In this document: piece by piece, positions 7,842-17,183 of the stretch
Layout of the letters: each line of letters opens with the position of its first letter
Numbering within the stretch: the first letter of the stretch is position 1
Assembly: GCA_002353575.1 (NCBI GenBank)
Contig: DEJQ01000022.1
Location: 75,788 to 124,718 of the forward strand
Origin: Prevotellaceae bacterium UBA2744
Lineage (GTDB): Bacteria > Bacteroidota > Bacteroidia > Bacteroidales > Bacteroidaceae
Reading direction: 5' to 3'
Length of the DNA stretch: 48,931 bases
Position numbers and translations under genes: made by a program
Notes under the pieces: model-generated
The model's input: the letters and a program-made list of their open reading frames with translations, nothing else
What the model was told of the DNA's origin: nothing
Databases searched by the model: none

Positions 7842-9611
7842 ATGAAAAAGACATTTGTAAATATATGGAAAAAGGGTATGAAAATGTGGACTGGCACGAT
7901 GATGCTGGCTACGTTCATACTGCAGTCTTCAGTCTTCGTCTCCTGCAATAGCTTCCTGGATGAGCACACTCCACAGGCTTCACTCGATGAGGAGTACGTG
8001 AAGAACCCTGAAAATGCAGAGAATATGGTGATTTCGGCGTATGCTATCTTCACTACTGCAGAGGATATCAACTCGTCGTTCTCGATGTGGAACTTTGAAG
8101 TCCGTTCAGACGATGCATACAAGGGCGGTATAGGTACAAACGATGGTGGTGTGTTCCATCAGTTGGAGGTGCAGCAGGGTGTGCTGACCACAAACTGGAA
8201 TATCAGTGATATGTGGCAGAGACTGTACAACTGCCTGTCGCGTGTGAATGCAACACTCGCTATGCTCAACAATGCAGACAACAACCCGATGAAGGACCAG
8301 CGTATAGCAGAGATGAAGTTCCTGCGTGCTTACGGACACTTCCTGCTGAAGAGACTCTATAAGAATATACCATTCGTAGTGAATGAGAATATGAAGGCAG
8401 AAGATTATAACTCACTGAGCAATACTGCCTATACAAATGATGCAGGATGGCAGCTGATTATCGATGATGCCTTGGCTGCATACAATGTGCTGCCCGAGAC
8501 TCAGAGTGACAAGGGACGCCCAACGAAGGCTGCAGCTGCTGCCATGCTGGCTAAGTTGTATCTGTATAAGGCTTACAGACAGGACGACCCAAAGAGTCAT
8601 CAGGTTTCTTCAATTAACCAGGATGACCTGCAGAAGGTTATAGACTATACTGATCCGGCTCTCTATTCGAATTATGATCTGGAAAGCGACATTCACAATA
8701 ATTTTCGTCCGGAAGAGACTTATCAGAACGGCAAGGAGAGTGTGTGGGCTATCCAATACTCAAGAAATGACGGCTCGACTTATGGAAATCTGAACTGGAG
8801 CTACGGTCTGATTCCACCAAACATTCCAAAGGCGACGGACGGAGGTTGCGACTTCTTCAAGCCTTCGCAGAATCTGGTGAATGCTTTCCGTACTGATGCA
8901 AACGGTCTGCCTTTGCTGGATAAGTTCAACGACAAGAACTATGACAAGGCCACTGACAATGCAGACCCACGTCTGTTCCTGACTGTAGGTATGCCTGGAT
9001 ATCCATATATGTTCAACCCGAACTATATGATGGATCAGACAGAAACATGGAGCCGTTCGAAGGGACTGTATGGCTACTACGTATCACTGAAACAGAATGT
9101 TGATCCTGCACTCATAGGCGAATACCTGATTAAGGGTTCTTTCTGGGCAAGCCCGATGAACCGTATAGTGTTCCGCTATGCAGATGTGCTGCTGATGCGT
9201 GCCGAGGCTTTCGCTCAGATGGACAAGAGCTATGACGCTATTCAGATTGTAAACACACTGCGCCGACGTGCTGCCGGCAGTACCGAAATGATAAGTAACT
9301 ATCCGTCAGACTATGGTGTGTCGCTGAAAGTAGGTGAATACAAAGACAGCTATACTAAGGAGCAGACTATGCAGATTGTGAAGATGGAACGCCGTCTGGA
9401 ACTGGCTATGGAGAGCGAACGATTCTTCGACTTGGTACGTTGGGGTGAGGCAGCAACGGTAATAAATAAGTATTACTCTACGGAGAGTCTTATCCGCGCT
9501 CACCTGAAGGGTGCCAGATTCACTGAGAACAAGGACGAGTACCTGCCTATTCCTTACGAGCAGATTTCTGCTTCGAACGGACATTACACTCAGAATATAG
9601 GTAACTGGTAG
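7842..9611 (+). CDS. SusD/RagB-family surface glycan-binding lipoprotein
   Basis: A 589-residue lipoprotein partner of the SusC transporter, acting as the lid that captures oligosaccharide on the cell surface. The N-terminal hydrophobic stretch ends in FVSC-NSFLDE, a lipobox followed by the FLD motif usual at the start of SusD proteins. TPR-like helices follow (RIAEMKFLRAYGHFLLKRLY), and the C-terminal part has the RagB/SusD signature (FRYADVLLMRAEAFAQM; ERRLELAMESERFFDLVRWG; EYLPIPYEQI), ending in GNW. It follows susC after 58 nt with no terminator, so the two are co-transcribed. Substrate is inferred from neighbours. Confidence 0.96.
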   Translation: MKKTFVNIWKKGMKMWTGTMMLATFILQSSVFVSCNSFLDEHTPQASLDEEYVKNPENAENMVISAYAIFTTAEDINSSFSMWNFEVRSDDAYKGGIGTNDGGVFHQLEVQQGVLTTNWNISDMWQRLYNCLSRVNATLAMLNNADNNPMKDQRIAEMKFLRAYGHFLLKRLYKNIPFVVNENMKAEDYNSLSNTAYTNDAGWQLIIDDALAAYNVLPETQSDKGRPTKAAAAAMLAKLYLYKAYRQDDPKSHQVSSINQDDLQKVIDYTDPALYSNYDLESDIHNNFRPEETYQNGKESVWAIQYSRNDGSTYGNLNWSYGLIPPNIPKATDGGCDFFKPSQNLVNAFRTDANGLPLLDKFNDKNYDKATDNADPRLFLTVGMPGYPYMFNPNYMMDQTETWSRSKGLYGYYVSLKQNVDPALIGEYLIKGSFWASPMNRIVFRYADVLLMRAEAFAQMDKSYDAIQIVNTLRRRAAGSTEMISNYPSDYGVSLKVGEYKDSYTKEQTMQIVKMERRLELAMESERFFDLVRWGEAATVINKYYSTESLIRAHLKGARFTENKDEYLPIPYEQISASNGHYTQNIGNW

Positions 9612-9682
9612 TTCCGCTTCTCTCACACATTATTATAATTATAAATATGCATTTTACGAAAAGCAATAAATACAGAATGATT

Positions 9683-10852
9683 ATGAATAATATATCAATA
9701 AAAAATACTCTGTTGGCAACTTTTGCTATTCTGCTATCTGCAGCCTTTGCAGCATGTAGCAGCGACAAGAAGGGCAACATGAGTTTAGACGGTGACTGCG
9801 ATATCGAGGCTTTTGCGCTCGATAAGATAGATGGAGTCATCAACCATGCCAAGCGCACAATCGAGGTGAACCTGCCAGAGGTGTATGAGACATCGGCTAT
9901 GCAGGTAACAACACTTACACTGTCGGCTGGTGCACGTTGCAACATAGCAATTGGAGACAAGATGAATATGGGTACGGCACATGCTCTGACTGTTACCAAT
10001 GGCGATACATATCTGGACTGGACAGTGTCGGTAAAGCATGCTAAGCCACATGTAACCCCGAAGGCTGTATTCCTGGGAACTGCTGCTACGAAGGCAGAGC
10101 TGGATCCTGAGGCACGTACTGCCTGTGACTGGATGTTGGAGAACGTAGATGGTGCACGCTATTCTTCGTATGAGGATATCAAAGAGGGTATTTGCGACCT
10201 GAAAGAATGTAAGATTATCTGGTGGCACTATCACTCTGACGTAGCTGTTGACGGACATGACAACTTCGTGAAGATGGCTGAGAATGTGCTGACCATCAAG
10301 AACCAGCTGAGTGCTTATTACAATAACGGCGGTGCGTTCCTGCTCACACGCTATGCTACTAATCTGGCTTCGTTTATCGGTGCTACGGGTACTGATGATT
10401 GGACTACTCCAAACAACTGCTGGGGTGGAAAGGAAATGGAAGCTGACGATTGCGGAGGTGCGTGGACATTCCAGAAGTATGAAGGACAGGAGAATCATTA
10501 TCTGTATGAGAACCTGATTGAAGGTCCGAACGCAAACGAGGTTTACTGTACTGATGCAGGTTATTTCGTGACTAATTCGACAGCACAGTATCATATTGGC
10601 GGCGACTGGGGCGGCTATGATGACTATGACGCGTGGACTACGCGTACGGGTGCTGAGATAGTAGGTGTAGGCGGCGACAAGGCTATCGTGGCTTGGGAAT
10701 ATCCTGCTAACGGAACACGTGGCGGTATCGTTTGTATAGGGTCCGGTTGCTATGATTGGTACTCTTACACATTCGGAAGCGGATATGTGGAAAACTACCA
10801 CAAGAATATTGCTATAATGACAGAGAATGCGATTAATCATTTAATGAAATAA
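9683..10852 (+). CDS. Surface lipoprotein of the fructan locus, likely glycan-binding (DUF4960-like)
   Basis: About 389 residues beginning MNNISIKNTLLATFAILL with a lipobox FAAC; a start 36 nt upstream would give an unusually long basic leader, so the ATG at 9683 is preferred. After the anchor comes a short beta-rich domain (residues about 30-125, DWTVSVKH near its end). The remaining ~260 residues are rich in Trp, Tyr and Gly and contain IIWWHYHSD, GGAFLLTRYATNL and GGDWGGYDDYDAW. Its place directly after susD is that of BT1761, the levan-binding lipoprotein of Bacteroides. I think the C-terminal region is the DUF4960 type found in fructan loci, but this is from memory. Inferred role: holding fructan at the surface for the GH32 enzymes. 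No catalytic motif is evident. Confidence 0.7.
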   Translation: MNNISIKNTLLATFAILLSAAFAACSSDKKGNMSLDGDCDIEAFALDKIDGVINHAKRTIEVNLPEVYETSAMQVTTLTLSAGARCNIAIGDKMNMGTAHALTVTNGDTYLDWTVSVKHAKPHVTPKAVFLGTAATKAELDPEARTACDWMLENVDGARYSSYEDIKEGICDLKECKIIWWHYHSDVAVDGHDNFVKMAENVLTIKNQLSAYYNNGGAFLLTRYATNLASFIGATGTDDWTTPNNCWGGKEMEADDCGGAWTFQKYEGQENHYLYENLIEGPNANEVYCTDAGYFVTNSTAQYHIGGDWGGYDDYDAWTTRTGAEIVGVGGDKAIVAWEYPANGTRGGIVCIGSGCYDWYSYTFGSGYVENYHKNIAIMTENAINHLMK

Positions 10853-10858
10853 TAAGCT

Positions 10859-12436
10859 ATGAAGACGATTGTTTCCAAAATAATTTATGCAGGAGTTCTG
10901 ACTTGTGCAGTATGCGCAGTCACAGCCTGCAGTGACGATAAGTACGATGGTGACCCGGAGAAGAACTGGGCTGGTACGAGCACATATCTGGAATCGAGCG
11001 ACGACAAGGGTTTCCAGACATACTATAACCCTGCTATCGGACGCTGTGGCGACCCGATGCCTTTCTACGACCAGAAAGCAAAGGAATTCAAGGTTCTGTA
11101 TCTGCAAGAGTATGAGAACAATGGTGCTAACTATCACCCATACTGGGGCATATCGACAAAGGATGGTGCTAACTATGTGTCGCTGAGCGAGGTGCTGGCA
11201 ACAGGTACGAACTCGATGCAGCAGGATGCAGTATTGGGTACGGGATGCGCATTCTATAACGAGGAGGACGGATTGTACTATATTTATTATACTGGCTACA
11301 ATCTGCTGTTGTCGAACCGTGAGGTAATTATGCGTGCTACGTCATCCGATTTCAAGACTTGGCGCAAAGACCCGTCATGGGTGTTGAGAGGTGTAGATTA
11401 CGGCTATTCGGCTATCGACTTTCGCGACCCGCAGGTGTTTAAGGCTGATGATGGAATGTGGCACATGGTGATCAGTTCGAACCTGAAGTTTGCTGACTTC
11501 AAGTCGTCGAATTTACGCGACTGGGAACACGTCGGTTCGTTCGATATGATATGGGACCGTATGTGTGAGTGTCCTGATGTGTTTGAGATGGGCGGAAAGT
11601 GGTATATGATTTATAGCGAGGCTATCTCGTGGAGCCGCAAGGTGAAGTATATGGAAGCTGACTCATGGGAGAACCTGAAGAAGCGTTTCAGCAGTACCAG
11701 TCCTTCGTTCCCGTCAGACGGAAGAGAGGGTATCCTTGACAGCCGAGCATACTATGCAGGCAAGACTGCTTCGAACGGCACATATCGCCTGATATGGGGA
11801 TGGTGTCCGATACGTCCGAATGGTACAAATACAGAGCGTAATGTGAACGTAGGTGCCGATGGAGAACCTCTGTGGGGTGGAGCTCTGGTATGCCATCGTA
11901 TCGTGCAGCATGAAGACGGATCTCTCACTCTGGGCGAGGTGCCGGCAATCAAGGCTAAGTACACTAAGGCTCAGACTGTGACTGTAATGCAGCAGAACGG
12001 ATATTCTGACGGTTCGCTGAAGGGTGAGAATGCATACGTCTTGTATAATCGTCTGGGACTTTGCAATCATATCTCGTTCACTGCTACGACAACTGAAAAA
12101 TTCGGTATCTCGTTTGTTAGAGGTTCGGATTCAGAGAAGTACTATACTATGGTTATCAATCCTGAGGACAATGGTAATAACCGTAAGATAAACTTCGAAG
12201 AGGAAGGTTCGAAGGGTATGGGATTTGTGCCAAGCGTTGACAGCTATAAGTTCAAAACTCCTGCAGATAATACATATAAGGTGGATATCTATACTGACAA
12301 TTCGGTTGTAGTAATGTATATCAACGATAACGTATGCTACACTCAGCGCATTTACGGGGTAAACAAGAACTGCTGGAGTGTAAACGGATACGGCGGCGAA
12401 GTAGCAATAAAGGATGTAAAAGTTTCACAACAATAA
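10859..12436 (+). CDS. Divergent GH32-like lipoprotein (putative fructan hydrolase)
   Basis: A 525-residue lipoprotein (leader ending VTAC-SDDK) with a five-bladed propeller of GH32/GH43 type. The GH32 triad can be traced: D65 in GRCGDPMPFYD takes the place of the nucleophile, D190 lies in FRDPQVF, and E237 lies in CECPDVFE. The usual WMNDPNG nucleophile motif is absent and replaced by CGDPMP, so this is not a standard invertase-like enzyme. The last ~150 residues form a beta-sandwich-like domain (VVVMYINDNVCY), the second domain expected in GH32. It begins 6 nt after the preceding lipoprotein gene and shares its transcript. It may be an endo-acting levanase or inulinase, a specialised exo-enzyme, or a binding protein; sequence alone does not decide. 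Confidence 0.75.
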   Translation: MKTIVSKIIYAGVLTCAVCAVTACSDDKYDGDPEKNWAGTSTYLESSDDKGFQTYYNPAIGRCGDPMPFYDQKAKEFKVLYLQEYENNGANYHPYWGISTKDGANYVSLSEVLATGTNSMQQDAVLGTGCAFYNEEDGLYYIYYTGYNLLLSNREVIMRATSSDFKTWRKDPSWVLRGVDYGYSAIDFRDPQVFKADDGMWHMVISSNLKFADFKSSNLRDWEHVGSFDMIWDRMCECPDVFEMGGKWYMIYSEAISWSRKVKYMEADSWENLKKRFSSTSPSFPSDGREGILDSRAYYAGKTASNGTYRLIWGWCPIRPNGTNTERNVNVGADGEPLWGGALVCHRIVQHEDGSLTLGEVPAIKAKYTKAQTVTVMQQNGYSDGSLKGENAYVLYNRLGLCNHISFTATTTEKFGISFVRGSDSEKYYTMVINPEDNGNNRKINFEEEGSKGMGFVPSVDSYKFKTPADNTYKVDIYTDNSVVVMYINDNVCYTQRIYGVNKNCWSVNGYGGEVAIKDVKVSQQ

Positions 12437-12455
12437 TTAAAAAATAATCTGTATT

Positions 12456-13409
12456 ATGAGAAAATATTTATTTTTGCCATCATTATTGATTGCAACAGTT
12501 TGCAGTGCACAGATTGTGCTCTGGGATGGAGAAGACGAAACTATCACTTCAAGAAACGATTATGCTGGCTGGTGGGATCGTGGTAATCCATCTTTAGTAG
12601 ATAATCCGGAAAAGGACGGAATCAACACTTCTGCAAAGTGCTTGAAATTCACTATGACCGGTAATGATTTCGGACAGAAGCATGTGGCACTGCCATTTCG
12701 CGACTGGATGACACCTGACTTGAAGGGTAACCGTCGTTTTTCATTCATGATAAAGAAGACTCAAAACGAAAATGTGATGGTAGAACTCTCTGACCCTACC
12801 AACGAAGGTGCTTCGAATTATTGGCAGAAGACAGCTGCATGGTATGGTGACGCTGGTAAATGGCAGAAGGTAGTGCTTGATTTCTCAACCAACGATGAAC
12901 TCAACGACTTCCCCGGTGTGTTTGCTATCACAGCACAGACAGGCGACGTGACTGCTCCACAGGATGTGTATATTGACAATGTCGTCGTAGAGCCAGTTCC
13001 AATGGTAGGCGAGAAGGCTTTGAAGGATATTGATGACAATTCGCTCACAGGCGACGTGGTAGTAAAGGGATCGCTGATGCGCGGTGACTGCCAGAATACC
13101 AACGGCGATTGGTTCAAGGTAGAATATGACGACTTTGCTACATTGAAGGCAAAATTATCGGCTGAGGCTACTTCGCTCGACCTGAGGGGCGTAATTCTGA
13201 AGGATCCTTACTATGACCAGATTCAGGATAAGTGTCCGTCGATTGTAATTTATACTGATGAAGGCACTATCGCAACTGCTATCGGGCAGGTGAATGCTGA
13301 AACAGAAAAGGCTACTACAGTGTATGACCTGAACGGTCGTCCTGTAGAAAAACCTGCAGAACAAGGAATTTATATTGTTAACGGCAAAAAAATAGTTTGG
13401 TACAAATGA
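12456..13409 (+). CDS. Secreted protein of unknown function with sorting-type C-terminus
   Basis: A 317-residue protein with a clean signal peptide (cleavage near CSA-QI) and no lipobox. Residues about 18-180 look like a carbohydrate-binding jelly roll (VLWDGEDE, YAGWWDRGNP, KWQKVVLDF, and DVYIDNVVVEP as the last strand, all common in such modules). The end (VYDLNGRPV, then GIYIVNGKKIVWYK) resembles C-terminal sorting tails of Prevotella secreted proteins (type IX-like). No catalytic motif is seen. Its last codons overlap the ATG of the GH32 gene in an ATGA arrangement, so the two are translationally coupled. It may be a fructan-binding surface accessory; the function is unproven. Confidence 0.6.
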   Translation: MRKYLFLPSLLIATVCSAQIVLWDGEDETITSRNDYAGWWDRGNPSLVDNPEKDGINTSAKCLKFTMTGNDFGQKHVALPFRDWMTPDLKGNRRFSFMIKKTQNENVMVELSDPTNEGASNYWQKTAAWYGDAGKWQKVVLDFSTNDELNDFPGVFAITAQTGDVTAPQDVYIDNVVVEPVPMVGEKALKDIDDNSLTGDVVVKGSLMRGDCQNTNGDWFKVEYDDFATLKAKLSAEATSLDLRGVILKDPYYDQIQDKCPSIVIYTDEGTIATAIGQVNAETEKATTVYDLNGRPVEKPAEQGIYIVNGKKIVWYK

Positions 13410-15115
13410 GAAAACTATTAGTAACGATAATAGCAAGTATTCTCTGCCTGAGTGTTCAGGCAGAGAATACATCTCCGATGCTGTTGGGCAAGAGTCATGC
13501 CATGCAGCGCGTGAAGGTGGAGAAGAAGTATATGTTGTTGCCAGTTCAGGAGCGTGAGGAAATAGCTACAATCAAGGTGCTGGTGGACAACAAGCAGGTG
13601 CAGTCGCTGAACGTGAAGCTCGCCGTTGATAAGGTGGACTATTACGTGCCACTGGATTTGCAGCGATTCGGAGCGGGCGATGTATTGCTGGATGTGAAGT
13701 TTCACGGCGACCGCCGCTTTACTGGTGCGATGAAGGATTTTCTGTGCTGGCGTGAGATGAAGCAGAGCGACACATTCGACATGACAAATAGGGAGAAGTA
13801 TCGTCCGTTGTATCACCATACTCCTGTGTATGGCTGGATGAACGACCCAAACGGTATGTTCTATAAGGATGGGGTGTACCATCTGTTCTACCAGTGGAAT
13901 CCATACGGAAGCCAGTGGGAGAATATGACTTGGGGACACTCGACAAGCCGCGACCTGATTCACTGGGAGGCTCAGCCTACAGCTATCGAACCAGATGCTC
14001 TCGGTAGCATCTTCAGCGGCTCGTGTGTGGTAGATAAGAAGGACAACCGAGTAGTGGCTTTCTATACATCAGCAGGAGAGAAGCAGACGCAGTCGATGGC
14101 TATATCGAAGGACAACGGGAAGACTTTTGAAAAGTATAAGGGCAATCCAGTTCTGGTAAGCAAAGAAGAGGATTTCCGTGACCCTAAGTGTTTTTGGAAT
14201 CCTGAGATTCAGAAATGGAATATGGTTCTGGCTGTGGGCCAGGAGATGCGTATATACAGTTCTGCTGACCTTGTAGATTGGAAATATGAGAGTTCGTTCG
14301 GACTGACTGTGAATAAGCAGACCGGGGAGGTAACTGAGTTGGGTTGTCACGACGGCGTGTGGGAATGTCCTGACCTGATGAAACTGCAGGTGAGGGGTAC
14401 TGATAAGCAGAAGTGGTTGCTAATATGTAATATCAACCCTGGAGGTCCGTTCGGAGGTAGTGCTACACAATACTTCGTAGGTGAGTTCGATGGACATAAG
14501 TTCACTTGTGAACACACTGATACACGCTGGATGGACTACGGTAAGGATCACTATGCAACCGTTACCTTCGACAATGCTCCTGACGGACGCCATATCGCTA
14601 TTGCCTGGATGTCGAACTGGCAGTATGCTAATCAGGTGCCTACGAAGCAGTTCCGTAGTGCTAACAGTGTGCCTCGCGACCTCGACCTCTTTGAGTATGA
14701 AGGACAGACTTACTGTGGTGTGACTCCTTCGCGCGAACTGTTGGCTCTGCGTGGCAAGACCGTAAGCAAACTGCCGCAGACGGGCGAAATCGTGGTTGAC
14801 TTGAAAGGTAGTTGCAACATAACTCTCTCGAATCAGCTTGGAGAACAGGTTGTACTTAACTATGATGCAAAGGACAAGACATTCGCTATGGATCGTACGC
14901 GCAGCTATGCAAGCTTCAGCGAGAACTTCCCCTGCAAGACCGTAGCTCCGGTGTATGGTGATATTCGTCAGCTCCGTATCTTCATCGACCGCAGTTCTAT
15001 CGAAGTGTTCGATGCTGAGGGACGTCTTTCGATGACTAATCTGGTTTTCCCACAGGAACCATATAATAATATAAAGGTTGTAGGCGGAAAAGCTACTATG
15101 TATGAGATTAAGTGA
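13406..15115 (+). CDS. GH32 exo-fructosidase / levanase-inulinase
   Basis: A 569-residue secreted GH32 enzyme that hydrolyses beta-fructosidic bonds of fructan or sucrose. The ATG at 13406 overlaps the stop of the previous gene (ATGA) and opens a signal peptide MRKLLVTIIASILCLSVQA; an in-frame TTG nine bases upstream is less likely. Residues about 20-135 are an extra N-terminal beta domain seen in Bacteroidetes GH32 proteins. All catalytic motifs are present: WMNDPNG (nucleophile D147), FRDPK (D259), WECPD (acid/base E320). The C-terminal beta sandwich ends with IFIDRSSIEVFDAEGR. It releases fructose that the next two gene products import and phosphorylate. Its location (periplasm or surface) is not settled by the sequence. 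Confidence 0.95.
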   Translation: MRKLLVTIIASILCLSVQAENTSPMLLGKSHAMQRVKVEKKYMLLPVQEREEIATIKVLVDNKQVQSLNVKLAVDKVDYYVPLDLQRFGAGDVLLDVKFHGDRRFTGAMKDFLCWREMKQSDTFDMTNREKYRPLYHHTPVYGWMNDPNGMFYKDGVYHLFYQWNPYGSQWENMTWGHSTSRDLIHWEAQPTAIEPDALGSIFSGSCVVDKKDNRVVAFYTSAGEKQTQSMAISKDNGKTFEKYKGNPVLVSKEEDFRDPKCFWNPEIQKWNMVLAVGQEMRIYSSADLVDWKYESSFGLTVNKQTGEVTELGCHDGVWECPDLMKLQVRGTDKQKWLLICNINPGGPFGGSATQYFVGEFDGHKFTCEHTDTRWMDYGKDHYATVTFDNAPDGRHIAIAWMSNWQYANQVPTKQFRSANSVPRDLDLFEYEGQTYCGVTPSRELLALRGKTVSKLPQTGEIVVDLKGSCNITLSNQLGEQVVLNYDAKDKTFAMDRTRSYASFSENFPCKTVAPVYGDIRQLRIFIDRSSIEVFDAEGRLSMTNLVFPQEPYNNIKVVGGKATMYEIK

Positions 15116-15136
15116 AAAGTTAAAATGTGAATAGTT

Positions 15137-16288
15137 ATGAAATCAAATAAGCTTGTTCTGATACCTGTGATGCTATGCTTCTTCTGCATGGGTTTTGTGG
15201 ATTTGGTCGGCATAGCTTCGAATTATGTGAAAGAAGACCTGGCACTGAGCGACTCGGTTGCCAATATACTCCCTTCGCTTGTATTCTTCTGGTTCCTTAT
15301 TTTCAGTGTGCCAACCGGTATGCTGATGAATAGGATAGGGCGCAAGAAGACTGTGTTGCTCTCGCTTGTCGTTACAGTGCTGGCACTGTTGCTGCCTGTA
15401 TTTGCAAATAACTTCTATGTGATGCTTATCGCTTTCTCGCTGCTGGGTATAGGTAATGCCCTGATGCAGACTTCGCTTAATCCGCTGGTGTCAGGAGTGA
15501 TCGGTGGGGATAATCTGGCATCTACACTTACGTTCGGACAGTTCGTGAAAGCTATTGCCTCGTTCTCGGCACCTTATTTGGCTATGTGGGGCGCAACGCA
15601 GGCAATACCTTCTTTGGGACTCGACTGGAGAATACTTTTCGCTATTTTCTTCGTTGTCGGTACGTTGTCAACACTGTGGCTGGCTGTTACTCCGATTGAG
15701 GAAACTCCTATCGAGGGCAAGCCTTCGACGTTTGTGGAGTGTTTCAAGTTGCTGGGTGTACCTGTGGTACTCCTCAGTTTCTTCGGCATCATGTGTCATG
15801 TCGGTATCGATGTGGGTACGAATACAACAGCTCCGAAAATATTGATGGAACGCCTGGGTATGTCGCTCAACGAGGCTGCTTTTGCCACTTCGCTTTATTT
15901 CATTTTCCGTACTATAGGCTGCTTGACAGGTTCGTTGTTCCTGAGAATAATGAACAACCGCTGGTTCTTTATCATCTCTGTGGTTATGATGGCTTGTTCT
16001 ATGTGCGGACTGTTCTTCGGAACAGAACAATGGATGCTGTATGCGGCAATAGCTCTTGTAGGCTACGGTAACTCGAATATCTTCTCGCTCGTGTTCGCAC
16101 AGGCTCTGAAGGCTATGCCACAGAAACAGAATGAGGTGAGTGGACTGATGATTATGGGACTCTTCGGCGGTACTATCTTCCCCCTTTTGATGGGGTTTGC
16201 AAGCGATGCAATGGGGCAGGCAGGTGCTGTACTGGTTATGACTGTCGGAGTGGTATATTTATTTACGTATATCAAAAATATCAAATAA
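15137..16288 (+). CDS. MFS sugar permease, likely fructose importer
   Basis: A 383-residue inner-membrane transporter with about twelve hydrophobic segments and major facilitator features: MNRIGRKK after the second segment (the loop 2-3 signature) and SLLGIGNALMQTSLNPLVSG, which resembles FucP/GlcP-type proton symporters. It starts 21 nt after the GH32 gene and the next gene begins one base after its stop, so permease and kinase are tightly coupled. In the Bacteroides fructan locus the equivalent permease (BT1758) carries fructose; the same substrate is inferred here. Confidence 0.9.
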   Translation: MKSNKLVLIPVMLCFFCMGFVDLVGIASNYVKEDLALSDSVANILPSLVFFWFLIFSVPTGMLMNRIGRKKTVLLSLVVTVLALLLPVFANNFYVMLIAFSLLGIGNALMQTSLNPLVSGVIGGDNLASTLTFGQFVKAIASFSAPYLAMWGATQAIPSLGLDWRILFAIFFVVGTLSTLWLAVTPIEETPIEGKPSTFVECFKLLGVPVVLLSFFGIMCHVGIDVGTNTTAPKILMERLGMSLNEAAFATSLYFIFRTIGCLTGSLFLRIMNNRWFFIISVVMMACSMCGLFFGTEQWMLYAAIALVGYGNSNIFSLVFAQALKAMPQKQNEVSGLMIMGLFGGTIFPLLMGFASDAMGQAGAVLVMTVGVVYLFTYIKNIK

Positions 16289-16289
16289 C

Positions 16290-17183
16290 ATGGAAACAAA
16301 ACGTTATGTAGTAGGACTTGGAGAAGTCCTGTGGGATGTACTTCCTGAAGGAAAGAAACTGGGAGGTGCTCCAGCTAATTTTGCTTATCATGCAGGTCAG
16401 TTTATCGGTAGTAATAATACTATAGCTATCAGTGCAATAGGTGAGGATGCACTTGCCGAGGAAACTCTCACGGCTCTCCGTCAGCACGGACTCAACGATC
16501 TGTTGCCGCGAGTTCCTTACCCAACGGGTACGGTACAGGTGCAACTCGATGCCCAGGGTATTCCTACTTATGATATAAAGGAAAATGTAGCATGGGACAA
16601 TATCCCCTACGATAATGATATTAAGCAGATTGCTGCAAACTGTCGTGCCGTTTGCTTCGGTTCGCTTGCACAGCGTAATGTGGTGAGCCGTGCTACGATT
16701 CACCGATTCCTGGATGATACTCCTGACGACTGCTTGAAGATATTCGATATAAATTTGCGTCAGCAGTTTTATACTAAAGAAATTATCGAGGGGTCGTTTA
16801 AGCGCTGTAATATACTGAAGATAAATGATGAGGAACTGGTGATAATCAATCGTATGTTCGGCTATGAGAGTTTGGATATGCGTGATACATGCCAAAAACT
16901 GCTCAACAGTTATAGTCTGGATATGGTAGTACTGACATGTGGAACTAACGGATCGTATGTGTTCACGCATAATATCACTTCGTTCCAGGAAACTCCGAAG
17001 GTAAAGGTAGCCGATACGGTAGGTGCCGGCGACTCATTCACAGGATCGTTCTGTGCAGCCGTGCTAAACGGAAAACCTATAGAGGAGGCTCATAAGATTG
17101 CTGTCAGGGTGTCTGCTTTCGTTTGTACTCAGAACGGAGCAATGCCTAAGTATTCGGACGAACTGATTTCACTCGTGAAGTAG
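16290..17183 (+). CDS. PfkB-family fructokinase
   Basis: A 297-residue ribokinase-family sugar kinase expected to turn fructose into fructose 6-phosphate in the cytoplasm. The N-terminal GEVLWDVLPEGKKLGGAPANFAYH contains the sugar-binding GG region, KIFDINLRQ lies mid-protein, and VADTVGAGDSFTGSFCAA is the PfkB signature 2 with catalytic D248. Length is normal for the family. It starts one base after the permease stop and is the last gene of the fructan operon; its last 15 bases overlap the 3' end of the convergent DUF3089 gene. Confidence 0.94.
   Translation: METKRYVVGLGEVLWDVLPEGKKLGGAPANFAYHAGQFIGSNNTIAISAIGEDALAEETLTALRQHGLNDLLPRVPYPTGTVQVQLDAQGIPTYDIKENVAWDNIPYDNDIKQIAANCRAVCFGSLAQRNVVSRATIHRFLDDTPDDCLKIFDINLRQQFYTKEIIEGSFKRCNILKINDEELVIINRMFGYESLDMRDTCQKLLNSYSLDMVVLTCGTNGSYVFTHNITSFQETPKVKVADTVGAGDSFTGSFCAAVLNGKPIEEAHKIAVRVSAFVCTQNGAMPKYSDELISLVK

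Noticed and set aside
9785..10840. Long minus-strand open frame opposite the surface lipoprotein
   Set aside because: Antisense shadow; rich in Cys, His and Ser with no recognisable motif, while the plus strand has a lipobox protein in operon context.
13397..13405. TTG start extending the GH32 gene upstream
   Set aside because: The ATG at 13406 gives a proper signal peptide and the common ATGA overlap.
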